From: Sphingomonas sp. | GTDB taxonomy: Bacteria; Pseudomonadota; Alphaproteobacteria; Sphingomonadales; Sphingomonadaceae | Length of the DNA: 64,000 bases | Direction of reading: 5' to 3' | NCBI RefSeq assembly: GCF_019635455.1 | Contig: NZ_JAHBZJ010000004.1 | Location: forward strand, 62,001 to 126,000 | The notes under the pieces: model-generated | The model's database searches: none | What the model was told of the DNA's origin: nothing | Seen by the model: only the letters and a program-made list of their open reading frames with translations | In this document: piece by piece, positions 51,800-60,685 of the stretch | Position numbering within the stretch: position 1 is the first letter of the stretch | How the letters are laid out: each line of letters begins with the position of its first letter | Translations under genes and position numbers: made by a program

Positions 51800-54523
51800 A
51801 TGATGAAGCGCACGCGCTTGTTGGCCGCCGCCGGCATTCCGGCAGTTGTGATCGCGATGGCCTGGCCAGCCTCCGCATTCGCGCAGACCGCGAGCGATAC
51901 TGAAAAAGAGTCGACGGGGAGCAACGAGATCGTCGTGACCGCGCAGGGACGCGCGCAGCAGCTGGCCGATGTGCCGCTGGCGATTTCGGCAGTCAGCAGC
52001 GAGCAGCTCGAGCTGACCGGTGCGACCGACATTCGTCAGCTCAATCAGGTCGCGCCCTCGCTGCTGGTCAGTTCGACCGGGTCGGAGGCGAACGGGTCGG
52101 CACGTATTCGCGGCGTCGGTACGGTGGGCGACAATCCCGGCCTCGAAAGTTCGGTCGCGACCTTTATCGACGGCGTCTATCGTTCGCGCACCGGCGTCGG
52201 CCTCAACGATCTGGGCGAACTGGAACGGATCGAGGTGCTGCGCGGGCCGCAGGGAACGCTGTTCGGCCGCAATGCCTCTGCGGGCCTGCTCAACATCGTG
52301 ACCAAGGGGCCTGCCTTTCAGTTCGGGGGCGGGATCGAGGCGACCTATGGCAATTACGATTTCTGGCGGTTGCAGGGGAACATCACCGGTCCGCTGACCG
52401 AGGGCGTCGCGTTCCGCGTGGACGGCCTCTACGCAAAGCGCGACGGCTTCTACAAGGACGTCTATACCGGCTATAAGGTCAACGACCGCGACCGCTATCT
52501 GGTGCGCGGCCAGCTGCTGATCGAACCGAACGCAGACCTGTCGATCCGCATCATCGGCGACTATAGCAAGCGCAACGAGGCGTGCTGCGGCGCGGTTTAT
52601 GCCAGCGAGCGGGTGTCGCAGGCCAATGTCGGCCTGATCACGCCGACCAGCCAGGTGGGCATCCTGTTGCCCGCCGTCGCCGGCGTCACGTTCAACCAGT
52701 ATTTCGTCGGTATCGACGACCCCTATTCGCGCCGGATCGCGATCACGCCGACGCGCAACTATGACGGCACGACGAAGGATTGGGGCGTGTCGGCGCAGGT
52801 CGATCTCAATCTTGGCGCGGCCAAGCTGACCTCGATCACCGCCTATCGCGGCTATCGCAGCGATCAGGGGTCCGACGCCGATTACGGCCTGGCGGACATC
52901 CTGTATTTCGGTCCGGATTCGGGCCGCCAGTTCCGCACCTTCTCTCAGGAACTGCGCCTGCAAGGGTCGGCGTTCGACGACAAGCTGGACTGGCTGGTCG
53001 GCGGCTATTTCGCGCATGAGAAGCTTGAGACTCGCAGCCAGCTGAAGTTCGGACAGGATTATGGCCGTTTCGCCGCCTGCCGCGTCGCGCTCGGTGTGTT
53101 CGGCGGCATCTCGCCCACCAATCCGGGCTGTCTCGCGCCGACGACGCTGGCCGCGCTCCAGGCCGGCCTCGTGCCGTCGCTGGGCGCGCTCGGCCCCGTC
53201 GTCGCGGGCGGCTTCCTGCGCCTCGACAGCGTGCGCGATGTCGGCGACGACACCGCCAACTTCAACCAGACGAGCGAGAACTTCGCGTTCTTCACCCACA
53301 ACATCTTCCACGTCACCGATCGCTTCGATGTGACGCTGGGTCTGCGTTACACCAACGAGACCAAGAAGATGGACGCGAACTTCAACAACACCAACACGGT
53401 GTGTCCGGCGCAGCAGGCGGCGTTGCTGCCGTATCTTGGCCTGTCGTCGGCGCTGTTCGGCGGCCTCATCACCCTGACCTGTCAGGGCGGATCCTCCTCG
53501 ACGCTCAACGGCATCACGCTCGCCGATCAGCGCAAGGAGAGCAAGTTCACCGGGACTGCGGTGCTGTCGTACAAGGCGACCGACGACCTGCTGCTCTACG
53601 GAAGCTATTCGCGCGGGTACAAGGCGGGCGGCTACAATCTCGACCGGTCGGCGTTCACCAACCCGGTCGCGACGCAGCCTTTGCCGATCTTCCCGGCCAG
53701 CGCCGCCAATGCGGCTTATTATGGCAGCGGGCTTCAGTTCGCGGAGGAAACGGTCAACGCCTTTGAAATCGGCCTGAAATACTCGACTCGTGCGTTCAGC
53801 CTGAACCTTGCCGCGTTCCGTCAGGAATTCAGCAACTTCCAGCTGAACACGTTCAACGGCACGGTGTACCTCGTCCAGAACATCAACGGCTGCAAGACCA
53901 GCCTCAACGGGGCGGACCGGGATACCAGCGCGACGACCGGGGCGTGCGCCTCTGGCGACGTGACCGCGGGCGTGATCGCCCAGGGTGTCGAGCTCGAAAC
54001 GACGCTGGTTCCGCATCGCGACATCCGGTTCAACATGGGCCTGACCTATGCCGACACCAAATATGCCGACAATCTGGTCGGCAGCGCGTCGGGCAAGCCG
54101 CTCGATCCGGCACTGCGCCTGTTGCCGGGCCAGAACCTGTCGAACGCGCCGAAGATCACGGTGACCTCGTCCTTCGCCTGGACGCCGGACATCGGATCGA
54201 CGGGGCTGAGCGGGCTGTTCTATATCGATGGCCGCATGACCAGCGATTACAACACCGGCTCCGACCTGTTCCCGCAAAAGCTTCAGGACAGCTATGTCGT
54301 GGTCAACGGCCGCATCGGCATTCGCGGGCCGCAGCAGCGCTGGGCGCTGGAATTCTGGGCGCAGAACCTGTTCAACACCGATTACATGCAGGTCGCGTTC
54401 AGTTCGCCGTTCCAGGCGGTCAGCACCACGCCCCAGCCGGGCTATCCCGGCGGGTCGCAGGTCTTCTCGTCCTACCTTTCCGAACCGCGCACCTATGGCG
54501 TGACCGCGCGGTTCAAATTCTGA
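51800..54523 (+). CDS. TonB-dependent receptor
   Basis: A 907-residue outer-membrane receptor. Signal peptide at about 1-29 (LLAAAGIPAVVIAMAWPASAFAQ), a TonB box-like segment (NEIVVTAQ), plug domain at about 50-180 (DVPLAISAVSSEQLELTGATDI, LERIEVLRGPQGTLFGRNASAG), and a barrel ending in TARFKF. It belongs to the iron-complex/other-substrate type common in sphingomonad catabolic regions. Two ATGs lie at 51800 and 51803 behind GGGAGA. Long cysteine-containing loops (near 275 and 440) are unusual. The substrate may be the compound degraded by the neighbouring acyl-CoA genes. Confidence 0.93.
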   Translation: MMKRTRLLAAAGIPAVVIAMAWPASAFAQTASDTEKESTGSNEIVVTAQGRAQQLADVPLAISAVSSEQLELTGATDIRQLNQVAPSLLVSSTGSEANGSARIRGVGTVGDNPGLESSVATFIDGVYRSRTGVGLNDLGELERIEVLRGPQGTLFGRNASAGLLNIVTKGPAFQFGGGIEATYGNYDFWRLQGNITGPLTEGVAFRVDGLYAKRDGFYKDVYTGYKVNDRDRYLVRGQLLIEPNADLSIRIIGDYSKRNEACCGAVYASERVSQANVGLITPTSQVGILLPAVAGVTFNQYFVGIDDPYSRRIAITPTRNYDGTTKDWGVSAQVDLNLGAAKLTSITAYRGYRSDQGSDADYGLADILYFGPDSGRQFRTFSQELRLQGSAFDDKLDWLVGGYFAHEKLETRSQLKFGQDYGRFAACRVALGVFGGISPTNPGCLAPTTLAALQAGLVPSLGALGPVVAGGFLRLDSVRDVGDDTANFNQTSENFAFFTHNIFHVTDRFDVTLGLRYTNETKKMDANFNNTNTVCPAQQAALLPYLGLSSALFGGLITLTCQGGSSSTLNGITLADQRKESKFTGTAVLSYKATDDLLLYGSYSRGYKAGGYNLDRSAFTNPVATQPLPIFPASAANAAYYGSGLQFAEETVNAFEIGLKYSTRAFSLNLAAFRQEFSNFQLNTFNGTVYLVQNINGCKTSLNGADRDTSATTGACASGDVTAGVIAQGVELETTLVPHRDIRFNMGLTYADTKYADNLVGSASGKPLDPALRLLPGQNLSNAPKITVTSSFAWTPDIGSTGLSGLFYIDGRMTSDYNTGSDLFPQKLQDSYVVVNGRIGIRGPQQRWALEFWAQNLFNTDYMQVAFSSPFQAVSTTPQPGYPGGSQVFSSYLSEPRTYGVTARFKF

Positions 54524-54546
54524 TCGGCTCGTTCTTGGGCTGAAAC

Positions 54547-54584
54547 TGGCGGGGTTCACGCGCGTGGACCCCGCCATTTCTTTT
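54547..54584 (+). terminator. Rho-independent terminator after the TonB receptor gene
   Basis: A 9-pair stem, TGGCGGGGT (54547-54555) with ACCCCGCCA (54568-54576), with further inner pairing, followed by TTTCTTTT. It lies 24 bases after the receptor stop. It overlaps the earliest possible start of the next gene (54564), supporting the later start I use. Confidence 0.85.
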
Positions 54585-54626
54585 ACGGGCCGGTCGCAGG
54601 CGGCGGGCGATGGGGAGGATGCGCGG

Positions 54627-55904
54627 GTGAACGAGGCACTGGACGCGCGGGCGATCCGCCAACGCGGCGCGACGCTGACATTGCTGACCTGCGCCTATTT
54701 CTTCAGCTATATGGATCGGCAGATCCTCGCGATCCTGCAAGAGGATATTCGGGGCGAGTTGCTGCTGTCCGACACGCAGCTCGGCCTGCTTGCGGGGTTC
54801 GCGTTCGCGATCTTCTACGCGACGCTTGGGTTGCCCGTTGCGCGGCTCGCCGACCGCGGAAACCGGGTGAACATCATCGCGATCGCGCTGACCCTGTGGA
54901 GCGCGATGACCGCGCTCTGCGGCCTGGCGCAGAATTTCGTCCAGCTGCTGCTCGCCCGGATCGGCGTCGGGATCGGCGAGGCGGGGTCAAGTCCGCCCAG
55001 CCATTCGATCATCGCCGACCTGTATCCCGCCGAACAGCGCGCGGGGGCGATGGGCATCTATTCGCTCGGCGTGGTGCTGGGTGCCGCCGGCGGGACGATG
55101 ATCGGCGGCACGCTCGCCCATTTCTTTGGCTGGCGCATTGCGATGTTCGCGGTGGGTGTGCCGGGCGTCCTTCTCGCGCTCATCATCAAACTGTGCGTGG
55201 TCGAACCGCGCCGGGGGCTGTCCGATCCCCGGCATCTCGCCGCGCCGCCTGGCGAGATGCCGGCGTTCGGCGCCGGGTTCCGGTCGCTGTTCGCCAATCG
55301 CGCGGCGGTGCATCTGGTGATGGGCGTCACCATCACCTCGCTCATCGGCTATGGCCACACCGCCTTCGGCCCCAGCTTCCTGATCCGCTCGGTCGGCCTG
55401 GACAAGATCCAGATCGCCTCGATCGTCGCGCCGGTGGGCGCGGTGTGCGGCACGCTGTCGGCGGTGCTGGGCGGCTGGCTCGCCAACAGGGCGGCGGCGC
55501 GCTGGGGGCTGCACGCACAGGCGTGGCTGGTACTGGCGATGAAGGGAGTGGGGTTGCCGCTCTCCTTCCTCTTCTTCGCCTCGACCGATCCGTGGATCGC
55601 CATCCCGATCTACTGGGCCTCACTGGTGCTGGTGAACTCCTATCTCGGTCCCACCTTCGCGTTGATTCAGGGGCTTGCTCCGCTGCGCATGCGCGCGCTG
55701 TGGGCGGCGGTCACGCTGCTGGTCATCAACCTGGTCGGGCTTGGCCTTGGCCCGACGCTGATCGGGGTGATTTCCGACCTGCTGAAACCGCAATTCGGGG
55801 ATGCGCAGGCGCTTCGGCTGGCGATGCTCAGCTTCGCGGCGGCAACGCCCTGGGCATTGTTCCACTATTGGCGGGCAGGGGTGTGGCTGAAGCGGGGAGC
55901 GTGA
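54627..55904 (+). CDS. MFS transporter, spinster-like family
   Basis: A 425-residue permease with twelve membrane segments. LLTCAYFFSYMDRQILAIL, LLAGFAFAIFYATLGLPVARLADRGNR (motif A region) and GIGEAGSSPPSHSIIADLYP are typical of the spinster-like subgroup found beside TonB receptors in sphingomonads. It may bring the substrate from periplasm to cytoplasm. GTG 54627 follows GGGGAGG and clears the preceding terminator. Confidence 0.9.
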   Translation: MNEALDARAIRQRGATLTLLTCAYFFSYMDRQILAILQEDIRGELLLSDTQLGLLAGFAFAIFYATLGLPVARLADRGNRVNIIAIALTLWSAMTALCGLAQNFVQLLLARIGVGIGEAGSSPPSHSIIADLYPAEQRAGAMGIYSLGVVLGAAGGTMIGGTLAHFFGWRIAMFAVGVPGVLLALIIKLCVVEPRRGLSDPRHLAAPPGEMPAFGAGFRSLFANRAAVHLVMGVTITSLIGYGHTAFGPSFLIRSVGLDKIQIASIVAPVGAVCGTLSAVLGGWLANRAAARWGLHAQAWLVLAMKGVGLPLSFLFFASTDPWIAIPIYWASLVLVNSYLGPTFALIQGLAPLRMRALWAAVTLLVINLVGLGLGPTLIGVISDLLKPQFGDAQALRLAMLSFAAATPWALFHYWRAGVWLKRGA

Positions 55905-55942
55905 GCGCCCCCCCGCGTGGCCCGCCACGGACGCGACCGACG

Positions 55943-56719
55943 CTATCCGATCGTCACGGCCACGATCCGCCAGCCCCCGTCCTCGCGCTCCAGCGTCACC
56001 GTCTCGACGGTATCGGCCTTGGCGGCGAAACTGGTCCGGAACCTGACGACCTCATAGCCGGCGGGCGGCGCCGGAAGATTTTCCTGCCCGATCAACGTGC
56101 GCGAGACGACCGCGCCCAGCGGCCGGCGCGCCTGTTCGGAGGCATCGCTCCAGACCTTGAGTGAATTGAGCTTGCGAAAGGAGGCGCCGGTCGCGGCGTA
56201 GCTGGCGGCCCAGTCGCTTCGGTCCAGCATCGCAAGGAAACGGCGAGCCGCATCGACCACCTGGGGGTCGGTGGCCTGGGCGGCGGCGGTCGGGGGCGGG
56301 GCGTCCGCCGCCTGGGGCAGGGTGAGGAAGGCCATCAGGCCAAGCAAGACGGTCATGAGCAATGCTCCGATTACGATCCGGGGGCGGCGACGTGCCGGCC
56401 CCACGCCGACGTGCGGCGCCGTCCGCTGATCCGCGACCGCGCCGCCCCGGTCTGCCCCGAAATCGATGTCCCCCGGATTTTCGGGGTCGGCCGCGACCGC
56501 GCGGGCCTGTTCGACGTCGAGCAGGCGTCGTGCGGCCTCCCGGCTGCTGGACACCGACATCTTGCGCCGCGCCTCGCGCAGCCGTTCGTTGATCGTATGG
56601 ACCGAAAGATCGAGTTCGCGGGCGATCGATTTGGCGTCGTGTCCGCGCACCATCAGGCGAAGCGTCTGCTTCTCCTTTTCCGTCAGCGCCCAGCGCCCTT
56701 CCCTCGACGGCATCTGCAT
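55943..56719 (-). CDS. Membrane-tethered LuxR-type HTH protein with DUF4019 domain
   Basis: A 258-residue protein. A LuxR-type HTH is at about residues 10-65 (LTEKEKQTLRLMVRGHDAKSIARELDLSVHTINERLREARRKM), one membrane helix at about 113-134 (IVIGALLMTVLLGLMAFLTL), and an external DUF4019 domain at about 150-258 (ARRFLAMLDRSDWAASYAATGA, FRTSFAAKADTVETVTLERE). This is a one-component design joining a periplasmic domain to a cytoplasmic DNA-binding one, as in ToxR-like systems. Targets unknown. It is convergent with the MFS gene and cotranscription with others is unlikely. Confidence 0.85.
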   Translation of the reverse strand: MQMPSREGRWALTEKEKQTLRLMVRGHDAKSIARELDLSVHTINERLREARRKMSVSSSREAARRLLDVEQARAVAADPENPGDIDFGADRGGAVADQRTAPHVGVGPARRRPRIVIGALLMTVLLGLMAFLTLPQAADAPPPTAAAQATDPQVVDAARRFLAMLDRSDWAASYAATGASFRKLNSLKVWSDASEQARRPLGAVVSRTLIGQENLPAPPAGYEVVRFRTSFAAKADTVETVTLEREDGGWRIVAVTIG

Positions 56720-56792
56720 GGACCCGGCCTAGGCCCCGCCAGGGGCCGCAACCACCCCCAAAATTTCGTGGGCGCGGCGGCGCGCGGGTCGG

Positions 56793-58037
56793 TCAGAGGT
56801 CCAGGAGCCGATCGTCGAACAGCCCGAAGACCACCGTCGAGGCATAGAAGGCGACGGCGCGCTCACGCGGCATCGTGCCGGCCCATTTGCGCATGTCGAA
56901 CGCGGCATTCTGGATCGCCATCATCACCTGGCTGGCGACCAGCGGATCGATGGCGCGGATCGATCCTTCCGCGATCCCGTCGGACAGCATGCCGGCATAG
57001 CGGCGCGCGATCCGGTTCGACCGGTCGAGCAGCGCGCTGCGCACCCGGGGCGGCAGACCCGACAGCGCGGTGGTGCGCAACAGCGGTCCGCGCTCCGAAA
57101 ACTGGACGTCGAGCAGGGTCGCGATGATGCTGGTCACCTTGTCCCAATGGTCGCCCGCGCCATCGTCCGCCAGCCGCTGAGCATCCGCGATCAGGTCGAA
57201 ACTGCGGCGATAGCATTCGATCACCAGCTCGTCCTTGGCGTCGAGATGGTGATAGAAACTGCCCTTGGTGACGTTGAGTTCGCTGGCGATCTTCTGAACC
57301 GATGCGCCGCGATAGCCGAGTTCGTTGATCAGCCGCGTGGCGGCGAGCAGGAACGCTTCGCGGCCCGGCTCCGCCTCGTCATGCGGCAGTTCGAGCAGGC
57401 GGGGCGCCCAGACGTCGCCGCGCGTCGCGATGCCGTGGCGAAACACGTCCATCAGCCGGCTCTCGACGCGCGGATATTCGTCGATCTCGTACCGGGCGAG
57501 CCAGACCGGAAGCCAGAAGGTGTTTTCGAGCAGCACATGCGCCCGGCCGCCCCACAGGTCGGTCTGCGCGCGGGTGCCGCCTTCGCCCCACAGCGCGCGG
57601 GTGCGACGGAACACATGCTGCCAGCGGGTGAGCAGCCGCGCCTTCACCTCGCCCTCCATCGCGCGCAGGTCCGACAGGATCGCAAAGGGGCGTTCCTCGC
57701 CGCGCGCGATCCGTTCGAGCCGTTCCATGTTGAGCGACAGGTAATGGGCGACGCGCGCGTCCGGGCTGACCTCGTGATGCGCGCTCGCCAGCATCTCGTC
57801 GAGCCGGTCCAGCGTGACTTCGAACGCGGCGGCGGCCAGGTCCTCCTTGCGCTTGAAATAATAGGTCACGCTGGTCGTGTTCAGACCCACGCGCTGGGCG
57901 ACGTCGGCAAAGGTCATGCCCTTTGCGCTCTGTTCGTTGATGACATCCGCCGCCGCCGCGAGGATCGCGTCGCGCTTCGCCCTGAACCGTTTCGTTTCGC
58001 CCCGCGCCTCGGCCGGGGATCCCGCTTCCGCTCCCAT
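56793..58037 (-). CDS. Double TetR-family regulator (two fused TetR units)
   Basis: A 414-residue protein of two complete TetR-like repressors in tandem. HTH 1 at about 20-65 (AILAAAADVINEQSAKGMTFADVAQRVGLNTTSVTYYFKRKEDLA), ligand domain to about 215, then HTH 2 at about 225-273 (FLLAATRLINELGYRGASVQKIASELNVTKGSFYHHLDAKDELV) and a second ligand domain. Usual TetR length is near 200. The fusion fixes two DNA-binding domains in one chain. It is divergent from the acyl-CoA dehydrogenase gene at 58192 and probably controls that run. Confidence 0.92.
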   Translation of the reverse strand: MGAEAGSPAEARGETKRFRAKRDAILAAAADVINEQSAKGMTFADVAQRVGLNTTSVTYYFKRKEDLAAAAFEVTLDRLDEMLASAHHEVSPDARVAHYLSLNMERLERIARGEERPFAILSDLRAMEGEVKARLLTRWQHVFRRTRALWGEGGTRAQTDLWGGRAHVLLENTFWLPVWLARYEIDEYPRVESRLMDVFRHGIATRGDVWAPRLLELPHDEAEPGREAFLLAATRLINELGYRGASVQKIASELNVTKGSFYHHLDAKDELVIECYRRSFDLIADAQRLADDGAGDHWDKVTSIIATLLDVQFSERGPLLRTTALSGLPPRVRSALLDRSNRIARRYAGMLSDGIAEGSIRAIDPLVASQVMMAIQNAAFDMRKWAGTMPRERAVAFYASTVVFGLFDDRLLDL

Positions 58038-58077
58038 CCGATCAGACTAGCATCTTTGATTCGAAGAACCAGTCCCA

Positions 58078-58166
58078 AAGCGACGTGAGAGGATGGGCAA
58101 ATTACGTAGCTGAAAATCGCGGAGCGAGCACTTTACCGAATATCGGGTATGGCGTAAGCGACGTGA
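58078..58166. promoter_or_regulatory. Direct repeats and dyad between the double-TetR gene and the acyl-CoA run
   Basis: An exact 11-base direct repeat AAGCGACGTGA occurs at 58078-58088 and 58156-58166. Between them lies the imperfect dyad TACC-N8-GGTA (58134-58149). They fall in the 154-base gap that must hold both divergent promoters. Two separated sites would suit a regulator with two DNA-binding domains. Binding is inference. Confidence 0.4.
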
Positions 58167-58191
58167 AACGCGGATCGAGAGGAGAGCATCG

Positions 58192-59475
58192 ATGGACTTC
58201 ACGCTGAGCGAGCGCGAAACCTATTTCAGGGATCGGGTGAAGGGGTTCATCGACCAGCATATCGCGCCCCGCCAGGCCGAATATGCCGCGCAGGTGCGCG
58301 AGGGCGATCGGTGGAAGGTGATCCCGGTGATCGAGGAGCTGAAGCCGGTCGCGCGCGATCAGGGCCTGTGGAACTTCTTCATGCCGCCCCATTCGGGCCA
58401 GTCCCATGTCGATGACAGTTTCGCGTTCGAAGGCACGCAGCTCACCAATCTCGAATATGCGCTCTGCGCCGAGGAGATGGGCCGATCGGGCTGGGCGAGC
58501 GAGGTGTTCAACTGTTCCGCGCCGGACACCGGCAATATGGAGGTGCTGCATCGCTACGGCACGCGCGAGCAGAAGGATCGCTGGCTCAAGCCGTTGATGA
58601 ACGGCGAGATCCGTTCCGCCTTTCTGATGACCGAACCGGAAGTCGCCTCGTCCGACGCGACCAACATCCAGACCTCGATGGTGCGCGACGGCGATCATTA
58701 TGTGATCAACGGCCGCAAATGGTGGTCGTCGGGCGTCGGCGATCCGCGCTGCGCCGTGGCGATCGTCATGGGCAAGACCAACCCCGATGCGTCGCGCCAT
58801 GCGCAGCAGAGCCAGATCCTGGTGCCGCTGGATACACCGGGGGTGACTATCGAGCGGATGCTTTCGGTATTCGGGTATGATCACGCGCCGCACGGTCATG
58901 GGGAGGTGGTGCTGGACAATGTCCGGGTGCCGGTCGAGAATGTCATTCTGGGCGAAGGGCGCGGGTTCGAAATCGCGCAGGGCCGGCTTGGGCCGGGCCG
59001 AATCCACCATTGCATGCGCTCGATCGGGGTCGCCGAAATGGCGCTTGAAATGATGTGCAAGCGGCTGGTTAGCCGGGTCGCGTTCGGCAAGCGGATCGCC
59101 GATCAGTCGGTCTGGGAACAGCGGGTGGCGGAGGCGCGCTCGAACCTCGAGATGATGCGCCTGCTGTGCCTGAAGGCCGCCGACATGATGGACAAGGCGG
59201 GCAACAAATCGGCGCAGGGCGAAATCGCGATGATCAAGGCGATGGGGCCGCGCATGACGTTGCAGATCCTGGACGATGCGATCCAGGCATTTGGCGGTGC
59301 CGGCGTTTCGGGCGACACCCCGCTGGCCAGCGCCTGGGCGAGCATGCGCACGCTGCGCTTTGCCGATGGGCCGGACGAGGTGCATAACCGCGCGATCGCG
59401 CGCACCGAATTCGGCAAATACGGATCGTTCAAGGCCGATCGGCCGTCGAGCGGCGACATCGCGGTGACGCGGTAA
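58192..59475 (+). CDS. Acyl-CoA dehydrogenase (FadE-like; possible LvaC-type role)
   Basis: A 427-residue acyl-CoA dehydrogenase fold enzyme. [20 protein letters not shown] begins it, [16 protein letters not shown] is the middle-domain motif, and [47 protein letters not shown] is the C-terminal active-site region. It closely fits the ACAD10/11-like branch. It is first in a five-gene plus-strand run with an alcohol dehydrogenase, an APH-type kinase and two SDRs. In the LvaC role such a protein helps convert 4-phospho-acyl-CoA to an enoyl-CoA; that role here is inference. Confidence 0.92.
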   Translation: MDFTLSERETYFRDRVKGFIDQHIAPRQAEYAAQVREGDRWKVIPVIEELKPVARDQGLWNFFMPPHSGQSHVDDSFAFEGTQLTNLEYALCAEEMGRSGWASEVFNCSAPDTGNMEVLHRYGTREQKDRWLKPLMNGEIRSAFLMTEPEVASSDATNIQTSMVRDGDHYVINGRKWWSSGVGDPRCAVAIVMGKTNPDASRHAQQSQILVPLDTPGVTIERMLSVFGYDHAPHGHGEVVLDNVRVPVENVILGEGRGFEIAQGRLGPGRIHHCMRSIGVAEMALEMMCKRLVSRVAFGKRIADQSVWEQRVAEARSNLEMMRLLCLKAADMMDKAGNKSAQGEIAMIKAMGPRMTLQILDDAIQAFGGAGVSGDTPLASAWASMRTLRFADGPDEVHNRAIARTEFGKYGSFKADRPSSGDIAVTR

Positions 59476-59599
59476 GGGTTTCAGGACGAACGACCTTCGC
59501 CCTTCCGGTGCTTCGCGCCGTCTTCCCCTCTGACGATGGACGAGGGAAGCGGGTCGCGAACGCAGGGTTTGGAACGGGCGCGGGCGACGGGAGGATGGG

Positions 59600-60685
59600 T
59601 TGAAAGCAGCAATTTTGTTCGAGGCGAAACGCCCCCTCGAAATCCACGACGTCACGATCGACAAGCCTGGCCCGCGCGAGGTGCTGGTCCGCACCGCGGC
59701 GTGCGGCGTGTGCCGATCCGACCTGCATTTCGTCGATGGCGCCTATCCGCATGCGATGCCGACCGTGCCGGGGCATGAGGCCGCCGGCGTGGTCGAGGCG
59801 GTGGGCAGCGACGTCACCCGGCTGAAACCTGGCGACCACGTCATCACCTTCTTCACCGCGTTTTGCGGATCGTGCGAATTCTGCGTGTCGGGCCGCCCTT
59901 CGCTGTGCATCGACAGTTCGGTGCGCCGACCCGAGGGCGCGGCGCCAAAGCTGACGCTCGCCGACGGCACCCCGATCGCCCACTTCCTCAACCTGTCGGC
60001 CTTTGCCGAACAGATGCTGATCCACGAAAATGCGTGTGTCGCGATCAGCCGGGACATGCCGCTCGATCGCGCCGCCCTGCTCGGCTGCGCGGTGATGACC
60101 GGCGCGGGGTCGATCTTCCGCGACAGTCAGGTCAGCCCGGGCGAGACGGTGGCGGTGATCGGGTGTGGCGGGATCGGCCTGGCGGCGGTCAACGCCGCGA
60201 AGATCGCCGGAGCAGCCAAGATCGTCGCGATCGATCCGGTCCCCGAAAAGCGCGTGCTCGCCCGCAGGATGGGCGCGACCCATGATCTCGACGCGATGGC
60301 CCCGGACGTGGTGAAGCAGGTGCTCAAGCTCACCAATGGCGGCGTCGATTACGCGATCGAGGCGGTCGGGCGGACCAATACCGCCGAAATGGCGTGGAAC
60401 GTGCTGCGCCGGGGCGGCACCGCGACGATTCTGGGCATGATCGCGCCGGGCCAGTCGGTCAGCATCCCGGGGCCGACCTTCCTGTCGGGAAAGAAGCTGC
60501 AAGGGTCGCTGGCCGGATCGATGCAGTTCCCGATCGATCTCCCCCGGCTGGTGCAGATGTATCTCGACGGCATTCTCGACCTCGACACGATGGTCGCGGA
60601 ACGGATCGGGCTTGCCGACATCAATCACGCCTTTGACAATCTGCGCCGGGGAGACGCCGTTCGCTCGGTGATCGAATTCGCATGA
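59600..60685 (+). CDS. Zinc-dependent alcohol dehydrogenase (MDR family)
   Basis: A 361-residue dehydrogenase. Catalytic zinc ligands are in CGVCRSDLHF and GHEAAG; a structural zinc site is CGSCEFCVSGRPSLC. The NAD fold is VAVIGCGGIGLAAVNAAKIAGAAKIVAIDP near residue 190. It resembles the class III-related group that oxidises long or hydroxylated alcohols. The start is TTG 59600 behind GGAGG, since no ATG fits. Its stop overlaps the kinase gene by 4 bases. In the gap before it (124 bases) no site was recognised. Confidence 0.93.
   Translation: MKAAILFEAKRPLEIHDVTIDKPGPREVLVRTAACGVCRSDLHFVDGAYPHAMPTVPGHEAAGVVEAVGSDVTRLKPGDHVITFFTAFCGSCEFCVSGRPSLCIDSSVRRPEGAAPKLTLADGTPIAHFLNLSAFAEQMLIHENACVAISRDMPLDRAALLGCAVMTGAGSIFRDSQVSPGETVAVIGCGGIGLAAVNAAKIAGAAKIVAIDPVPEKRVLARRMGATHDLDAMAPDVVKQVLKLTNGGVDYAIEAVGRTNTAEMAWNVLRRGGTATILGMIAPGQSVSIPGPTFLSGKKLQGSLAGSMQFPIDLPRLVQMYLDGILDLDTMVAERIGLADINHAFDNLRRGDAVRSVIEFA

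Noticed and set aside
51563..54577. Long minus-strand open frame opposite the second TonB receptor
   Set aside because: Same codon-bias shadow; it also crosses the MerR promoter and the strong terminator at 54547-54584.
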